Shown here: positions 36,116 to 49,800 of the stretch, one piece after another
How positions within the stretch are numbered: the stretch's first letter is position 1
Layout of the letters: each line of letters opens with the position of its first letter
Source: Siniperca chuatsi
Taxonomy: Eukaryota > Chordata > Actinopteri > Centrarchiformes > Sinipercidae
Direction of reading: 5' to 3'
Assembly (NCBI RefSeq): GCF_020085105.1
Contig: NC_058046.1
Coordinates: 20,505,675 to 20,569,674 of the forward strand
DNA length: 64,000 bases
The notes under the pieces: model-generated
What the model saw: the letters and a program-made list of their open reading frames with translations, nothing else
The model's database searches: none
What the model was told of the DNA's origin: nothing
Made by a program: the position numbers and the translations under genes

Positions 36116-37889
36116 ATTCATGTGAATTCATGAGAGAAACAGTCATATCAAGAGAGACACCAGCAACTGTAAACAAAGGAACTATTCCATTTCCTCAAGT
36201 GTGTAAAGGAGAACATTTGGTCCTTTAAATCAGCCAGTTTTGCATTTGTAAAAGAAACTAGAGGGATTGGTTTGGTCATTAGGTTTGATAAGAGCATGGT
36301 TACAGCATCTTTACATACGCAGGCCTCAAGTAACCTTTTACAATTTAAATCTACAATTAATGTACACATTTATCTACATTTCTCTATACAAGTACAGAAT
36401 ATTCAGATGAATCTTCTAAGCAAAGCAACTTCGATGTAAATGTTACATTTGTTATATATATACTGAATTAGCTCGAATGCAAAAGAGTACTTACAAATTC
36501 AAGCTAGCTAAAATAAAACATGGGGAATTAAGTGAAATCTATTACTTTACAACATGCATCCATGTTAAATCAAATGAAATAAATGCTATACTTTATTATC
36601 TAAAGAAAGCTGAATTAAAAACAAGACTTGAGAATAGTCTAGCAAAATGTGAAAATTATACATCCCTGACTATCATTTTACTAATTTAACATAAAACAAA
36701 TATTTCATGCTGATATGAATGTTTCAACCATATAGTTTTTAGTTCCATGTCCTCCTTAAAGGGCCTATGTTAGGGAGTGACTCACAATCACCATTACAAT
36801 TTGTCAGAATTAAAATCATTACTATCTTCCTGTTGAAACAATACTGTATCATTGAGCGCATTAGTGATTTGTTTGGGTATGATTGAATTAAACAGTACAG
36901 AAATTTGGATAATATGTTTGGTCCTTTTTTGGTTGAAACATAATGGCTTACAATTCTGATTTAATTCTCAGCTGAGCAGATTTACAGGTAAAACTGTAAA
37001 GCTGAGTGATTTTGGTTTGTCTTAATGATTGTAATGACTGGTTTGAGGAACATATAAAAAACAAGGCTGGATATTTGCCGAGATTTTCTGACAGCTTTGT
37101 TTACCTAACAATAGCACTTACTGGTTTGGCCAGTTAGGGAACAAAATTATGTGTACCTTAAAGTAAATGACATCATTCATTCGTTCAGTTGAAGTCTGTA
37201 CACCAAATCATAGAACATAAAGCCACTAATGTCTGTACAGACATTTGTAAATAAACAGCCCTTTTGCCCCCAAAGAAGTTGGCCTGGTCACCCCAGTGTA
37301 TGTGCATGATATCCAACACTTTTCACATCAGTCTCCAGATAGATTTTTACTAACATTTCATTTTCCATATACAACACCACTCAAACAAAACAAAAGTAAC
37401 AACTTTAAAGCCAGAAAAAGTCTGTACAAGTATGGGTTGTAATTTGCTGCAGTGTTAAGACTCACAGCAATACTGGCCTCTAGTGGGTGAGATTAGTCAT
37501 CACAGTTCTGAGAGGCGTTGGATATGGCATGCAGACCACGGACCACCAGGCTCTAGAGTAGTTCATTCTTGATAGTAAACAGCTGCCATCCTATGGCAGG
37601 TACATATAGTACTCTTAGGAAGCATCGTAGCACAAACCCTTAGAAAAACAACACGCCAGTGAACCATTTCAAGTTTGCATTGTGTCAGGAAAGCCCACAG
37701 CAGACCTCACACATTACTGGAACTCATCTTGGCTGAAATATATTCTAGCTGTAGATCAGTTTAATTTGAACCCTCCAATCTTGTAAGAAGAAGGTTTGCA
37801 AATTAAGAAGAGCTTAGTTAAAAACGTGGTTCAGTGCAGTGCAATGGTTTTCCTAAGAATGTATGCAACCTCTGACAAAAATCTGGCCC
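36113..37889 (-). other. slc1a3: slc1a3 3' UTR / downstream region
   Basis: No coding sequence is seen. On the minus strand AATAAA at 36597-36592 is one candidate polyadenylation signal (UTR about 1.3 kb) and others lie near 36006. Mammalian SLC1A3 also has a long 3' UTR. The true end is unresolved. Confidence 0.4.
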
Positions 37890-40800
37890 CTACATCTTGG
37901 TCTCGCTGTCAACAGGCCTCTCGTTTTCATACTCATTCTCCTGGCAGATTAGCTGGTATGGCTTTTTGTCTGCCTCCTCCACCACTGAGCTGCCCACCTC
38001 GGGGTCCTTTTTCTGCAACTCGTGGCGAGACAGGTGTTCCACTATACCTGCACCAATGGAGTCTCCGAGGACATTGGTGGTGGTGCGCAATCGGTCCCTG
38101 AGAGCAGACACAACAGGTGAGGACAGGAGGCAGGGAGCGGAAAAAGAAGACAAGAGAAGACACAAGAAGACAAGGGAAGACCAGAGAAGACAAAAAAAGA
38201 CAAGACAAGAGAAAACAAAACAAAAACATAATCATTTTAAATTAAACAAGATTAAAGTGGACAAGAGTATGAAATATTAAACAATTCCATTGAAGACGTT
38301 GAAAATTAAATCCACATAGAGTGTATGTAAATGTGTGTACATAACAAATATTAGAAAACTGCAGGCATAATTTTAATTGCTCCAGGCAATCTTCAAACCA
38401 CATGAAACACAGCCGGTAGATAGGAGGAAGTAGAGCTTTGCACTGGGATTGGCTGCCAACTGAATAAAAACCAGATGGATTGAGGGACATGGAATGTGAA
38501 GGGAGTGTCTCTGGAAGCTGTCCTGTAATCCACTCAAGTGTGTACGGCACTTTTAACCACCTTAAAATACTCCTGTCTAGAACCTCATTAAGTTCATACC
38601 ACACTATACTTTATTTCCTCATGATTAAGCCCTCTTCATTTCTCTCTAAAGGCATTTACCAGTTTGTACAGAGTGCTGGTGCTACTAGAGGGAAAATCTT
38701 GACTAGATCATATTGATTCTCACTTTTTAAGAGAATAGTTTTCTAAGATGTCATATGTAGCCAATACTTACAGGAACCAATCAACAGCAATGATGAGTGT
38801 GATGTCATCAGTGGGCAGGCCTACAGACGTTAGCACTATCACCATGGTGACCAGTCCTGCCTGAGGGATTCCAGCTGCTCCGATACTGGCTGCTGTGGCT
38901 GTGATACTGAAGGGGAAAAGTGCAAAAAAGGCAGAGGGAGAGAAATTTGAATTGTCTAAAAATCCTTCATTGCAGTGCAACTGTGTCCCAGTATTGACCT
39001 CTCAATCATTCCTTGGTAATAGCATTGAAGTACAAAGACTGGTGGTTAGAAAGTCATTAAAGCTGTAATCTGTGGTTTTGAGGCTTGGAGCTTCACTTGG
39101 GTTAAGTAGTATTTCTTGCCACAATGAAAGACAAATGTAATAAAAATATTCTCTTGTACATCCAAAACTGATTCAACTCCCAGAGCAGGCGGGGTTTACT
39201 GAATCAAATCATTCTGGGTCCTTGAATGTTTAAAGAATATAAGTTGAAATGCAAGCGTCCTGCATATAACATACCTGATGGTGAGAATCTGTCCGAAGTT
39301 AAGGTCATAATCATTGACCTGAGCGATGAAGATGGCTGCCAGGGCTTCATACAAAGCTGTGCCATCCATGTTTATGGTGGCGCCGACAGGGAGCACGAAA
39401 CGGGTCACGCGCTTGTCCACCTTGTTGTTCTCCTCTAGGCATTTAAAAGTGATGGGCAATGTGGCAGAACTGAGAGAGGATGGAGGGAGAGGGAGGGTGA
39501 AAAAACAGCAAAACAGAGACACAGGAAAAATCAACCCAGTCTCCTAAACATTACAGTAAATTGGTGAATTGCTGCAACTGTTTAACTCTGACCAGTTGAT
39601 TAGGGTATAAGCAATAAATCATGCTTGTCAACACTCATCATCTGCGGCATTCAGGGAGGCTGACTGCATACTAAAGTCTAAAACTATTCACTGCAAGCCA
39701 GCATTTTTGAAATCTGCACAATATCCAGATTTTAAAAAATCCCAAGTTTGATCTGAATAAACCATTATAGGGACATAGTTACAACATTTGGGGTGCAATT
39801 GGGGGACATTGTCACTGCAGTTTGTTGGTTTGCAGTTTGCTGGTTGCAATAAGTAGGCCTATTAATACTATCATTTTGTGTTAATATTTCACATTGTCAG
39901 TTTTATTGTATATAATGGAAACGATACACTTCCTTATATGTGAAACTGCACTTTATCATCACAAATTGTACTTTATTTAATGAGCACAACTAGAATCTTA
40001 CCTTACCAGGTTAATGTGTTTTACTCCTTAATCCTACTGTACTGTAGTTTCATTGTCCCTTGTAAGTGTTTTTTCTTTTCTGTTTGGTTTTTTCTCCCAA
40101 CTGTTTCTCAAGCAGTGAAGCAACTCCATCTCAGAGTATTGTATTTGAGAGAATGGTAATACATTCTACCTTGACCTTTTTTGTGTCAATCTGTGAGATT
40201 TTGAGTTGGACTTAAATTTTGTAACACTTAACCCAATTGCATACCTAGAGGATGTTCCCAGGGCAGTGATGAGTGCCTGCAACAGCCCAGCGATGAAAAC
40301 GAAGGGGTTCTTCCTGGTGACGACGAAGTAGAGTGTTGGCAGGACAATGATGGCGTGGATGAGCAGGCCACAAATGACTGTAATTGTGTACATTCCCAGC
40401 TGGCTACCCATGGTTGTAATGTCATCCATCTCCACGATCTTACCAGCAATCAGGAACAGGATACCGATAGGGGCGTACCTGAGGATCGATGAGTGTTATT
40501 GTGAATTTGTAATTGAAAGATCCAACACTCCAACACTCTACATTAACTCCATCCAACCATCCATCAGTCCATCCCTCCTGTTACTTACCACATGATTATG
40601 GCGACCAGCCTCATGATGGCTTCATTGAGACAGTCGAAGAAGTCCTTGAGGGGCTGTCCCTGTTCCTTCATGCTCCCGATGATCAGACCGAAGCACATGG
40701 AGAAGACCACCAGGCCGAGAGCGTTGACTCCATTAACCGCCCCTGGCACTGGGATCATCTCCTCCTGGGTTATCGACTGGCTACCATTGAGTGTGAATAT

Positions 40801-43800
40801 CGTGTCATTCACTGTCATCTTCACATGGACAACTCTCTTGGCATACTGCGTCTTGAACTGGGATAAAAAGAAAAGATTATAGGTTAAATAGTTATTAATC
40901 CCTGGAGCAATAACATTTTATAAATACTTTTATTCAAGACTAACATTTGAGATTCAGGGTCAAGATTCTAGCAAATAGCTTGTTGAATATGAAGAAATTG
41001 TGTCTCCAGGATAACATGTTAAATTTCAATTCTTTACAATAAAATATACAAATGGATCAAGATTATTGAGAAAGGAATAGATATTTGACATAAGAGCTCA
41101 ATCAGTTAGCATTTCAGAAAGCAGGTATTTGTGCTTTCGAGTTCAAATTTCACAATCCCACCAGAGTACATCCATCTACCTAACGTGTTGGAATGAGAAA
41201 GTGAAAGTGGCACCGAGACGAGGTTAACAACTCAGCTGTGTCAGGTGTAAGCATGGGCAGCTAAGAATGATTGGATCATTAGGTGCCCATGAAAAAAAGT
41301 CTGAAATGGTTACTGTAAAACCCCTTTTTGCAATATTTATGTTTGAACTATGAGCAGAGATTAAGATAACCAGTTAATAGAAATTACATCTGATGTGTTT
41401 TTATATAGATGGAACATTTAGATTTAATTGCTGATTGTGTGAAATTCATTTCCAGTAACCGAGATCTCTTGTAAGTATCTGAAAGTCCACAGGAATGACA
41501 ATGGCAATATACTCATACAAACCAAAAGATTAAATAGAAACTGTGCACTGGAGAGGCTTAAAACAGTGATAACTCTGGGACAGATGATGATATGCTAAAG
41601 TGGAACAGTTAAGAAATAAAACATTTCATAAAACTGCAGGACAAGGAACGAGAGAGGATGTGGTGGGAGAGTTACCTGTTTGGTGCAAGCCTCCACAAGG
41701 TTAGGAGGAAACATGTTTCTAGAAAACACAACAAAAGAGGGACATTTAACAAATTGATTACAAATTCCAAATGCACATCGCTAAAACAACAGACAAACTA
41801 CATGCAGTGTACAACATATTAGGGCCGGTATTGATTTGCTTCAAATCTTTAAATGTCACACAACTTAAAAATCCTTCTCCCAGTTTGAACACCTCCATCT
41901 GAGTGATGAGTATCAAAAGGGGGCAATAAATGAGGGATTATGACTTGTTGACAGAATCAGTGTACTGGCGTGCTCTTGTGAGTGTGTTTGGCTGTTCAAG
42001 GTGCATAAATGTGTGTGTAAGCACCTGATAAGGTCCAAGAAGGCATCAGCAGGGCTGACCTGCTCTATCTGCGGCTGCTTGGTGAACTCATCCCTTGATC
42101 CTTTTCCAGGGTGAATAATGAGCACCATAACGATACCGATGAACACAGCAATGATGGTAGTGGTGGTATAGTAGACCACTGCCCTCATGCCCATTTTACC
42201 AGAAGCTCGGCTGTCCAGAGCGGCCATACCTGAGAAGGACATACCATGCAAATTAATGTATATCACTACTACAGGGTTTATCCTTCAAAGGGTTTCTCAA
42301 ATAAGTATTTATCCACAGATACCTGCACTCTTACTAGTATTATCAGAGGCATGGAGAGACTTTCATGCTGTAGGAATTCCAAACAGTTCCTGTAGAGGGA
42401 GCAGCAGTGCTATAAGCATGTAGTGCTATAAGAAGCTCCATGTGGCATCATGTACTGTAAATTAGCCACATTACCAGTCACTAAGCAATGTATAGATGTA
42501 TTCATTCAGTAATGATTTCACCAATCGTTTCAGTCTTTAATTTGCTTTACAATTACACACAATTGGCTTTCAGTGACATGCACTAGAAAATGTTGCTAAA
42601 CAAAATAACAAAACATCAAATGTTGCCTACATATAGTAGCATCAAGAGAGTGAGGGCATATTTTAAATATTGTGCAATAATCTCAGAATTAAGTTTAAAA
42701 AATGTTTGTTCCTAACTTGTTGTTGTGTCTGTATATGGAAAAAAACATCCCTATCATCTTTGGTCAGGCTGCCACATGACCTCAGAGTTTGCATAGATTT
42801 GTCACTAGCTTCCCTATAAGCATTTGCAGTTAGCCTGGGAAAAGGTACTGTAATTATGGTGGAATACACCCATCTGGATTACCTGCCTAACTATCAGTGA
42901 CAACAAAGACCGGCAAGAAACACGATCTGACGCTGACCTTTACTGGTGGAAAAACAAAACACCTACTGTGCTACTGTACTACGCAGAGGCAGATCTACTA
43001 TACAAAATCTGTTTACATACTATATATTCATATACAGATCATATATTCCAAATTATAGCTGCAGGGGCAAAAAGTTTCACCCCAAAGTAGAGTTGGTATC
43101 ATTCAAGTCACTGTTTTTTATTTGATCATACAACAGTGCCGTATGTTGTGAACACAAAGAACAGACAGACATGTCAGTTACAGATTAAGAGCCTGACTGC
43201 AACTGAATATTTGTGTCATGGAGAAAAAGACACAACGAAGACTAAAGTCAAAGTACAGAAAGTAACTGCTAAAATACAACGCAGAGCAACGTTTCTTGAG
43301 GAAAAAAATGTGTTGCAGCATGATTCAGAAGAAAAGAGCTGATGATCAAGTTACAAAGAAATACTTTGCTCCCTGATATGGTTTGTAATCTTTGAATTCC
43401 CAAGGAAGGTTGGATACTATCTAATTATACATAACCTAAAACATGTGTTGTGTTTTATTTTTTTAGGCCTGCTGAAAAGACACAAATCAATTTCAGGGTG
43501 CATGAGCAATAGTTTTCAGAATTGATAAACCACTGCTGGAGAAAAAACTGCTGGAGCCTGGGGGCTAAACTGTCCTCCACAGCTCTAATAGCATTAAACA
43601 TACTTTTAGGGATACTGGTGGTAAAAAAGAAATATAGCCATTCTGGAAACAGACAAGCTGGAAACAGACATGCTGCCTCAATAGGAATGACAGTGGTGTT
43701 GTATTTTCAAAGTGTCAGGTCCAATTATGGCCATTATCTTCATTCAGAGCTGTACAAGGCAAAGTAGGCTTTGTGTGATGGGAGATGTATGTGTTCCTTT

Positions 43801-43821
43801 CATATGTGGCACTGTGTATAC

Positions 43822-43861
<40 letters not shown>

Positions 43862-46800
43862 GTGTGTGTGCGTGTCTGTGTGTATACCTACTGCCCCTGC
43901 TTTGGCCCACTCTGTTCCTCTTGTCTCAACATGCCCAAGACTTAAGCTTTCATCCAATTCTTTTTGATCCTCTTCCTCCCCTCCTCCATCCCTCATTTTC
44001 TTCTCTCAAATTCTTCACCTCCTCTCTCTCCCACCCCTCCATCACTACCTCTTGTTTCAGGGTGCCCCCTAGTACCCTAGTACCCCTTCCCTGCTCTTCC
44101 TCCTCTCCCACCCCCACATCTTGCCTCCCTCCTTCCTTTTTCTTGCACGCTGATCTTATTGCTGCAATCCTCTTTCATTGCCACCACTAACACCCCCCCC
44201 CCCTTCGCCTGCTCTCCTCCTTTTCCTTTTCTGACAATCCTGGGAAAACTTGTTGACTTAGGCAGCCCCGTACGCACACAATGATCCCCAGCATGTTGTC
44301 CAGGCAACAACGGACGCAGCCTCACCAATTCCATCCTTTCACAAGGACAAATAAAACCAAGGTTGAAGGAGAGCAGGGAGAATGACTTTCTTTCTCATGT
44401 GGGGAATGTTCATCAAACACAAAAGTAGGCCTACTTTAGAGGTTGGAAAGTTGAAGCGCAGGGCATAGCAACTGCAAGAGGTCTGTCTAGAGGGCAATTA
44501 ATATCCACATTGACGCTGGGCAAAGACTGACTCCACAGTTCTAGCAAGACTTTACCTGAAGGCTTGCGGTCAGAAAATATCTGCACATGTCAGACTATGG
44601 AGTTTTAAAATTTCTCTCTTTTGATAATTTATTTTCATTGGTTCCAGCCTCCCAAATGTGTTGATTTGCTGCTTTTCTTTGTCTTGTATGAAACCATACT
44701 GAACAGAACCATAGAGGCAACATCAGATTCCTTTTTGTTGCAGTACTTGTTGATTGTCCATTATTCCTCAATCAGTACATTTACATGCACAAGAAACCAG
44801 GCTAAAGATATTAGGTTCTGCAGTACATTGCGTTTATATGCATTTATTATGACAAATTTTAGAGGTTTGTCGCCATCATTAGGGAAGCCCCTTATAACTC
44901 AGCAGTGATGAAAATTGCTGGCAAACTTTGTTTAATGGGATGAAAGATCTTTTAGTTCTTTGTTTTGTTTTTTGATTTGAGGTTCCTAGAACAAGCCTTT
45001 CATGTTTAGATGAGTGTCATTAAAATTGCAATTCAGTTGGAGAGCTGCTCTACCTTTTCATACATTTTCTCACTTTCAGGACTTTGTGAGGTGCAGAGGT
45101 GGAAAATAAAGCACCAACATATTCTCATGAGCCCAGTGTTGATATACTTGCACTTTGAATATTCCATTTTCCAGAGACTTTATACTTCTACTCCACTACA
45201 TTTCAGGGAACGATGGTATTTTACACCGCTGTAAATGTTATACTTTCTCTGAGATTTCTAAGATTTCTCTAAAGGCAATGGTTGACTTTAGAGACTGACA
45301 CATCTAGATAAGGTTTAACATACAATGCATATTGTAAAATCATACTATATGATGCATTTTTTATTTCAACCAAAGTATAGAACTAGTTCCACCTGGACCA
45401 CCTCCAGTGACTATAGAGCAATTTAACACTGCAGGGGACCGTTCTACTGAGAGGGAACTTTACATTTTACTACCAGCTCCTTACATACGTTTATAAATTG
45501 TCAGTAAAATTTTGAATCCGTGAGTTGACATTTATTGGACAGATTTTTATAACTTCTTCGTTATTTTTGCCTGTACCTTGCTACCTTTATTTAACAAACT
45601 TACAAAGAATCTGTCCAGTAACACCCTCCTTCATTCTCCTTTCCATGTTTTTCCTGTCTTTACTTTCCCCTTGAATCCCGCCCCCTACTACATTCAAGCT
45701 CCCCTTCCAGTGACCTCCTCTGTTATCATCCTCCTTTTTTCTCTTTTTACTGCCCACATCCCCTCTCCCTGTCCAGCCCCTTCCTGGCTCTACAAATACT
45801 GTGTGGTGGCTCTCTTAATGAAATACCTGAAGACGATTTGGGTTTGTGTGAGTGAGTGAGAACATGTGAAAGAGAGATATAGAAAGATATGTGGTTATGG
45901 ATGCGGAAGATCACTGAGGACCCTGCTCACCCTCTCACTGAAACACATAAGCCAATTTCTCATAATCCCTTGATCCTTGGTTTTCCTGCCTATCTGTCCA
46001 CTAGTCTCGCTTTCCTTCATTTCCTACCTTCCGGGGCCTCTCTGGACTCTGCTCAAACTTTCTTATTCCCAATTCAACCTCACTTTTAGAAAGGATCAAA
46101 ATTCAGAGGCAAGTCTCTTTCAACTGGAACAGAACACTTCACATAGAGGCACAATTCAGCCTTGGGAGCATGACAGTCAGTTTGCACAGGGACCATGTGA
46201 TTGCAGAAAAGAAGTCAAAGGAGGGGGCTCTGATGCTCTTATCCTCTAAAATATGTTATTCCTATAGTCATGTTCCAAATCATATATGTAAAGCATTCAC
46301 TGCTCTAGAAACAGAGCTTACTGCATTTCCATTTAGGTTGTAGAACAATGGTTTTTATAGGAAAGTTGGTGAATCCAGCCAATGCTATGGGGATAGAAAC
46401 ACAGAGAAACATACAGCTAAAGTCTGTCAAAACACTCTTCAAGATCCAGAGAAGGTGTTGTCCCCTGAAGTAACCTAAGGCCACTTGTATTTCTTTTCAA
46501 CTGAGATCATAGTTTCAGCAGAAATTTGAAAAACTGTGGAAGAAAAAACTGACTTCCATACATATGGTAGGTCAAACTTTTCATAAACCTGATGTCTACA
46601 GCTGTTTTGCGGGTGTTCAAAATGTCATCATGTAACATACTGACCAAAAAAATATATGTAATATATGTAATACCTTTTTCCCCATGTGAGTGAAGCAAAT
46701 CTAATAGTCTATGGATTCTCCTGTTTTATTGTTTTGAAAGTCAACCTTCCTTTGAGACAGTGAGTTGTAGCATGTCAGCATGTGTGTGTGGGTTAGTGTG

Positions 46801-49800
46801 TGTATCCACACAATGTGCAGGTGTGTGTATTTGTGTGTGTGTTTTGGTGAAACAGTTACTTTTCCCAGCTACAGTCATAAGAAGCTCTTTGTTGTTGCTG
46901 TTGTTGCTGTGACCTCGGACCTCAAGTTACTCTACTGAATTCCCAATGGACTGCTGATGACAGCTCCGTAGGAACTGTGAAATTACTTACTGCTGCAATA
47001 ATTCTATCATTCTATCAGCAAAGTCCAGATACTGTACTGCTTACATATTTTATTGTTATTATTTATTGAATAAGTCTCATTGTGAGCTACAACGGTAAAG
47101 CTTTATAGATGAATATCATGAGATGTACACTATATCCTTTCTTGTCAATAAGGAAGTCCATCCAAATTTGCAAGAGAACAATGATGGGTATGACATTTGT
47201 CATTACTGACACCCTGTGGGCTTAAAGGGACAGTTCACCACAAAATCAAAAATACATATTTTTCCTCTTACCTGCAGTGTTGTTTATTCATCTAGATTGT
47301 TTGGTGTGAGTTGCAGAGTTTTGGAGATATTGGTATATTTGGAGATGTCACTCAGCTTGTGGTGCTTAAAAGTTTCTTTCTACCAATATTTCCTACATGA
47401 AACACAACTCAACAAATCTGTGGATTATCTTGAGTAACTGGATCATGATTTTTGGAAAGAAACATTGCTGTTCAGTTTTTCAAATGTATTTTTTTGGTGC
47501 TTTGAGCATCACAAGCCGAGTGCCATATAGTCCCATTATATAAAAAAAAAGCAGACATCTCTATGGCCGATATTTCCAAAACTCAGCAACTCACACCAAA
47601 ACAACTGAACTGTCCCTTTGAGAGCAGGTTTAACAGTAAAGAGGAGGCAGCAGTGGATGAGCAGTAGCCTTTCAAAAGACAAACAAGTTTCAATTCTATA
47701 CAGAAAGTATAGAGCCAGGTCAAAGTATTTGTAAGAATCATTTGTGCTATTTAAAGTTTGAAGTCTGTGACATATTTTGTTGTTGTATATATATATATAT
47801 ATTTGTCACCTTTTGGAGCATTAATATAAGGTATGTTGTTATTTGCAGTGTAGACTTTCCAAATCAAGCTGAACAGCTGAATTACTATTCAACAATAATA
47901 GAAAATAAACAAATAAAAACATGTCTCTTTCTGGAAGATGGGAAAAACATTTAAAAGTGGCAGCAGTAATGTAAAGGGTGTTGTTTGTAGTACTATAGTG
48001 GTTGACATTTTATAGTCTAATGACAACTTTATAGCAGATAACATTTCATCTGATGACGTGGATAAGGGCACATACACACACACGCACACACACACACGAG
48101 AAAGGAGCCGTGTGACCGATGACTTGGCTACAGAACAGCACTCTTTGTTGGTTTCCACATGTTGTAGCTGCAGTCATGTGACATTATGTCAGAGGATGCT
48201 GATGTTACGCCCGGCTGCAGCACAAAGCAGGTTTTTATTGGACAACATGTCTCTGTCATCCCTTCAGGAGAATGGCTTCTTGCCCTGTCAATCACTGCTC
48301 AGAGACTGGACATTTGGTCTCAGTATGTCCCACCTACATTTGTCAGTCTGGGCTGCTGACCAGTATTTTTGGAAAACTATCATGTTCCATAACGTTATCT
48401 ATACTTCCATAACAAGTAGAAGCTCTGCGGGTTTATGAACCATATCAACAGACAAATTAACTTGCTGAATCCCTGAATTAGAGGCGAAAACCTCAGTGTC
48501 ATGTGTTTGTGTTCACATGCATTTGGGCCTGAACTACAGAGCCATATACATGTGAGCTGCAGGAGGTACAAGATGTACTAAAACCACAAAGTAATCAACT
48601 CCACAAATTCTGAATTGCTTATTCAATTAAAACACAGTAAAGTTGGGACTGCTTTGGTCATGCTGTATCAAGCTCAAGACTATTACAGCATGGATCAAGC
48701 ATGTGATTGAGACCAGTACTGTAAGCGAAACATATCTCTCTGACTCGCTCATGAGGTCATCCTAACCCTGTCCACCACTGGGCCCAAAACCAACAAACAG
48801 CATCGGCTGAACAAACAGCTGGCTCACTCTGCCACTCATGAGGCACAGTGGAGCCACAAAACAACAAACAGCACTGTCACTGGTGTGAACCTTATACACA
48901 GAAAACATACGCTACCTGCAAAATATGTAACTAAAATCTCATATAAACAGAGTCAGAGAGTGGTCCGACTTTTTCCATATGTGAAAACTGTGCTGTGCTG
49001 TACCTCCACTTCAGGCTAGTGGAGATGCAGTATTAGGGGACACAGTAGAGTAAGGTGGATGGCTTTTTGTCTGGTGGGGGACTATTTCTACAGTGGTTAC
49101 CATTTTGCCAAATGTGAAGAAAGCTGTAGAGCCATGCTGAGCTCACAGGCATACAGACATGTTGCAAATGTGCTGGTAAGAGAAAATGTTGAGGTTTTTG
49201 TGATATTAGGAGATACAGTAGAGTGCTGTGTGTGATGACTAAGTTGTTTGATATAAATTTAGAACAAAACAATGTCACACAGGCTTGCAGTGCAATTGTT
49301 AATGCTGTGTGTGCTTATTTTAGATATCCGAGGTACATTCGAACTAAAAATAGCGGATGACAACTTAACACTTAATTTACCGTAATAATGTTACAACCAT
49401 GTGGGAGTGCTGTGTGTAAGCCTTGGGTGTGTGCAACACCGTCACATTTATTTTTTTAGCATTGTTGATGCAATTAATAAATAATTTCTATTGATTGATT
49501 CATATGTATGATAAATACTTCAGTTTATGTATGTGTGTGTATCAGTGACTGAAAAGGAAAGGAAACATCTTCAAAAACTGAAGAAAGAATACAATTGTGT
49601 CAAAAGACTAAAAGAGTGAGAGGTGAATGAACTTATTAAATTAACAAAAGTCCGTACATTTTGGTGGGAGATGCATCTGCAGCCTTTAGTGTCCTGATGG
49701 CACTAAAATGGCCTAATGTTCATACCTGTGATGAGACTGGAAACCAGCAGGGGCAGCACGAGCATCTGAAGCATTCTCATCAGTAGTTCTCCAGGAAAAG

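Noticed and set aside
43712..43996. Open frames across the TG microsatellite
   Set aside because: Val-Cys and Thr-His repeats are translations of the dinucleotide repeat. The same applies to 36050, 48070 and 53195.
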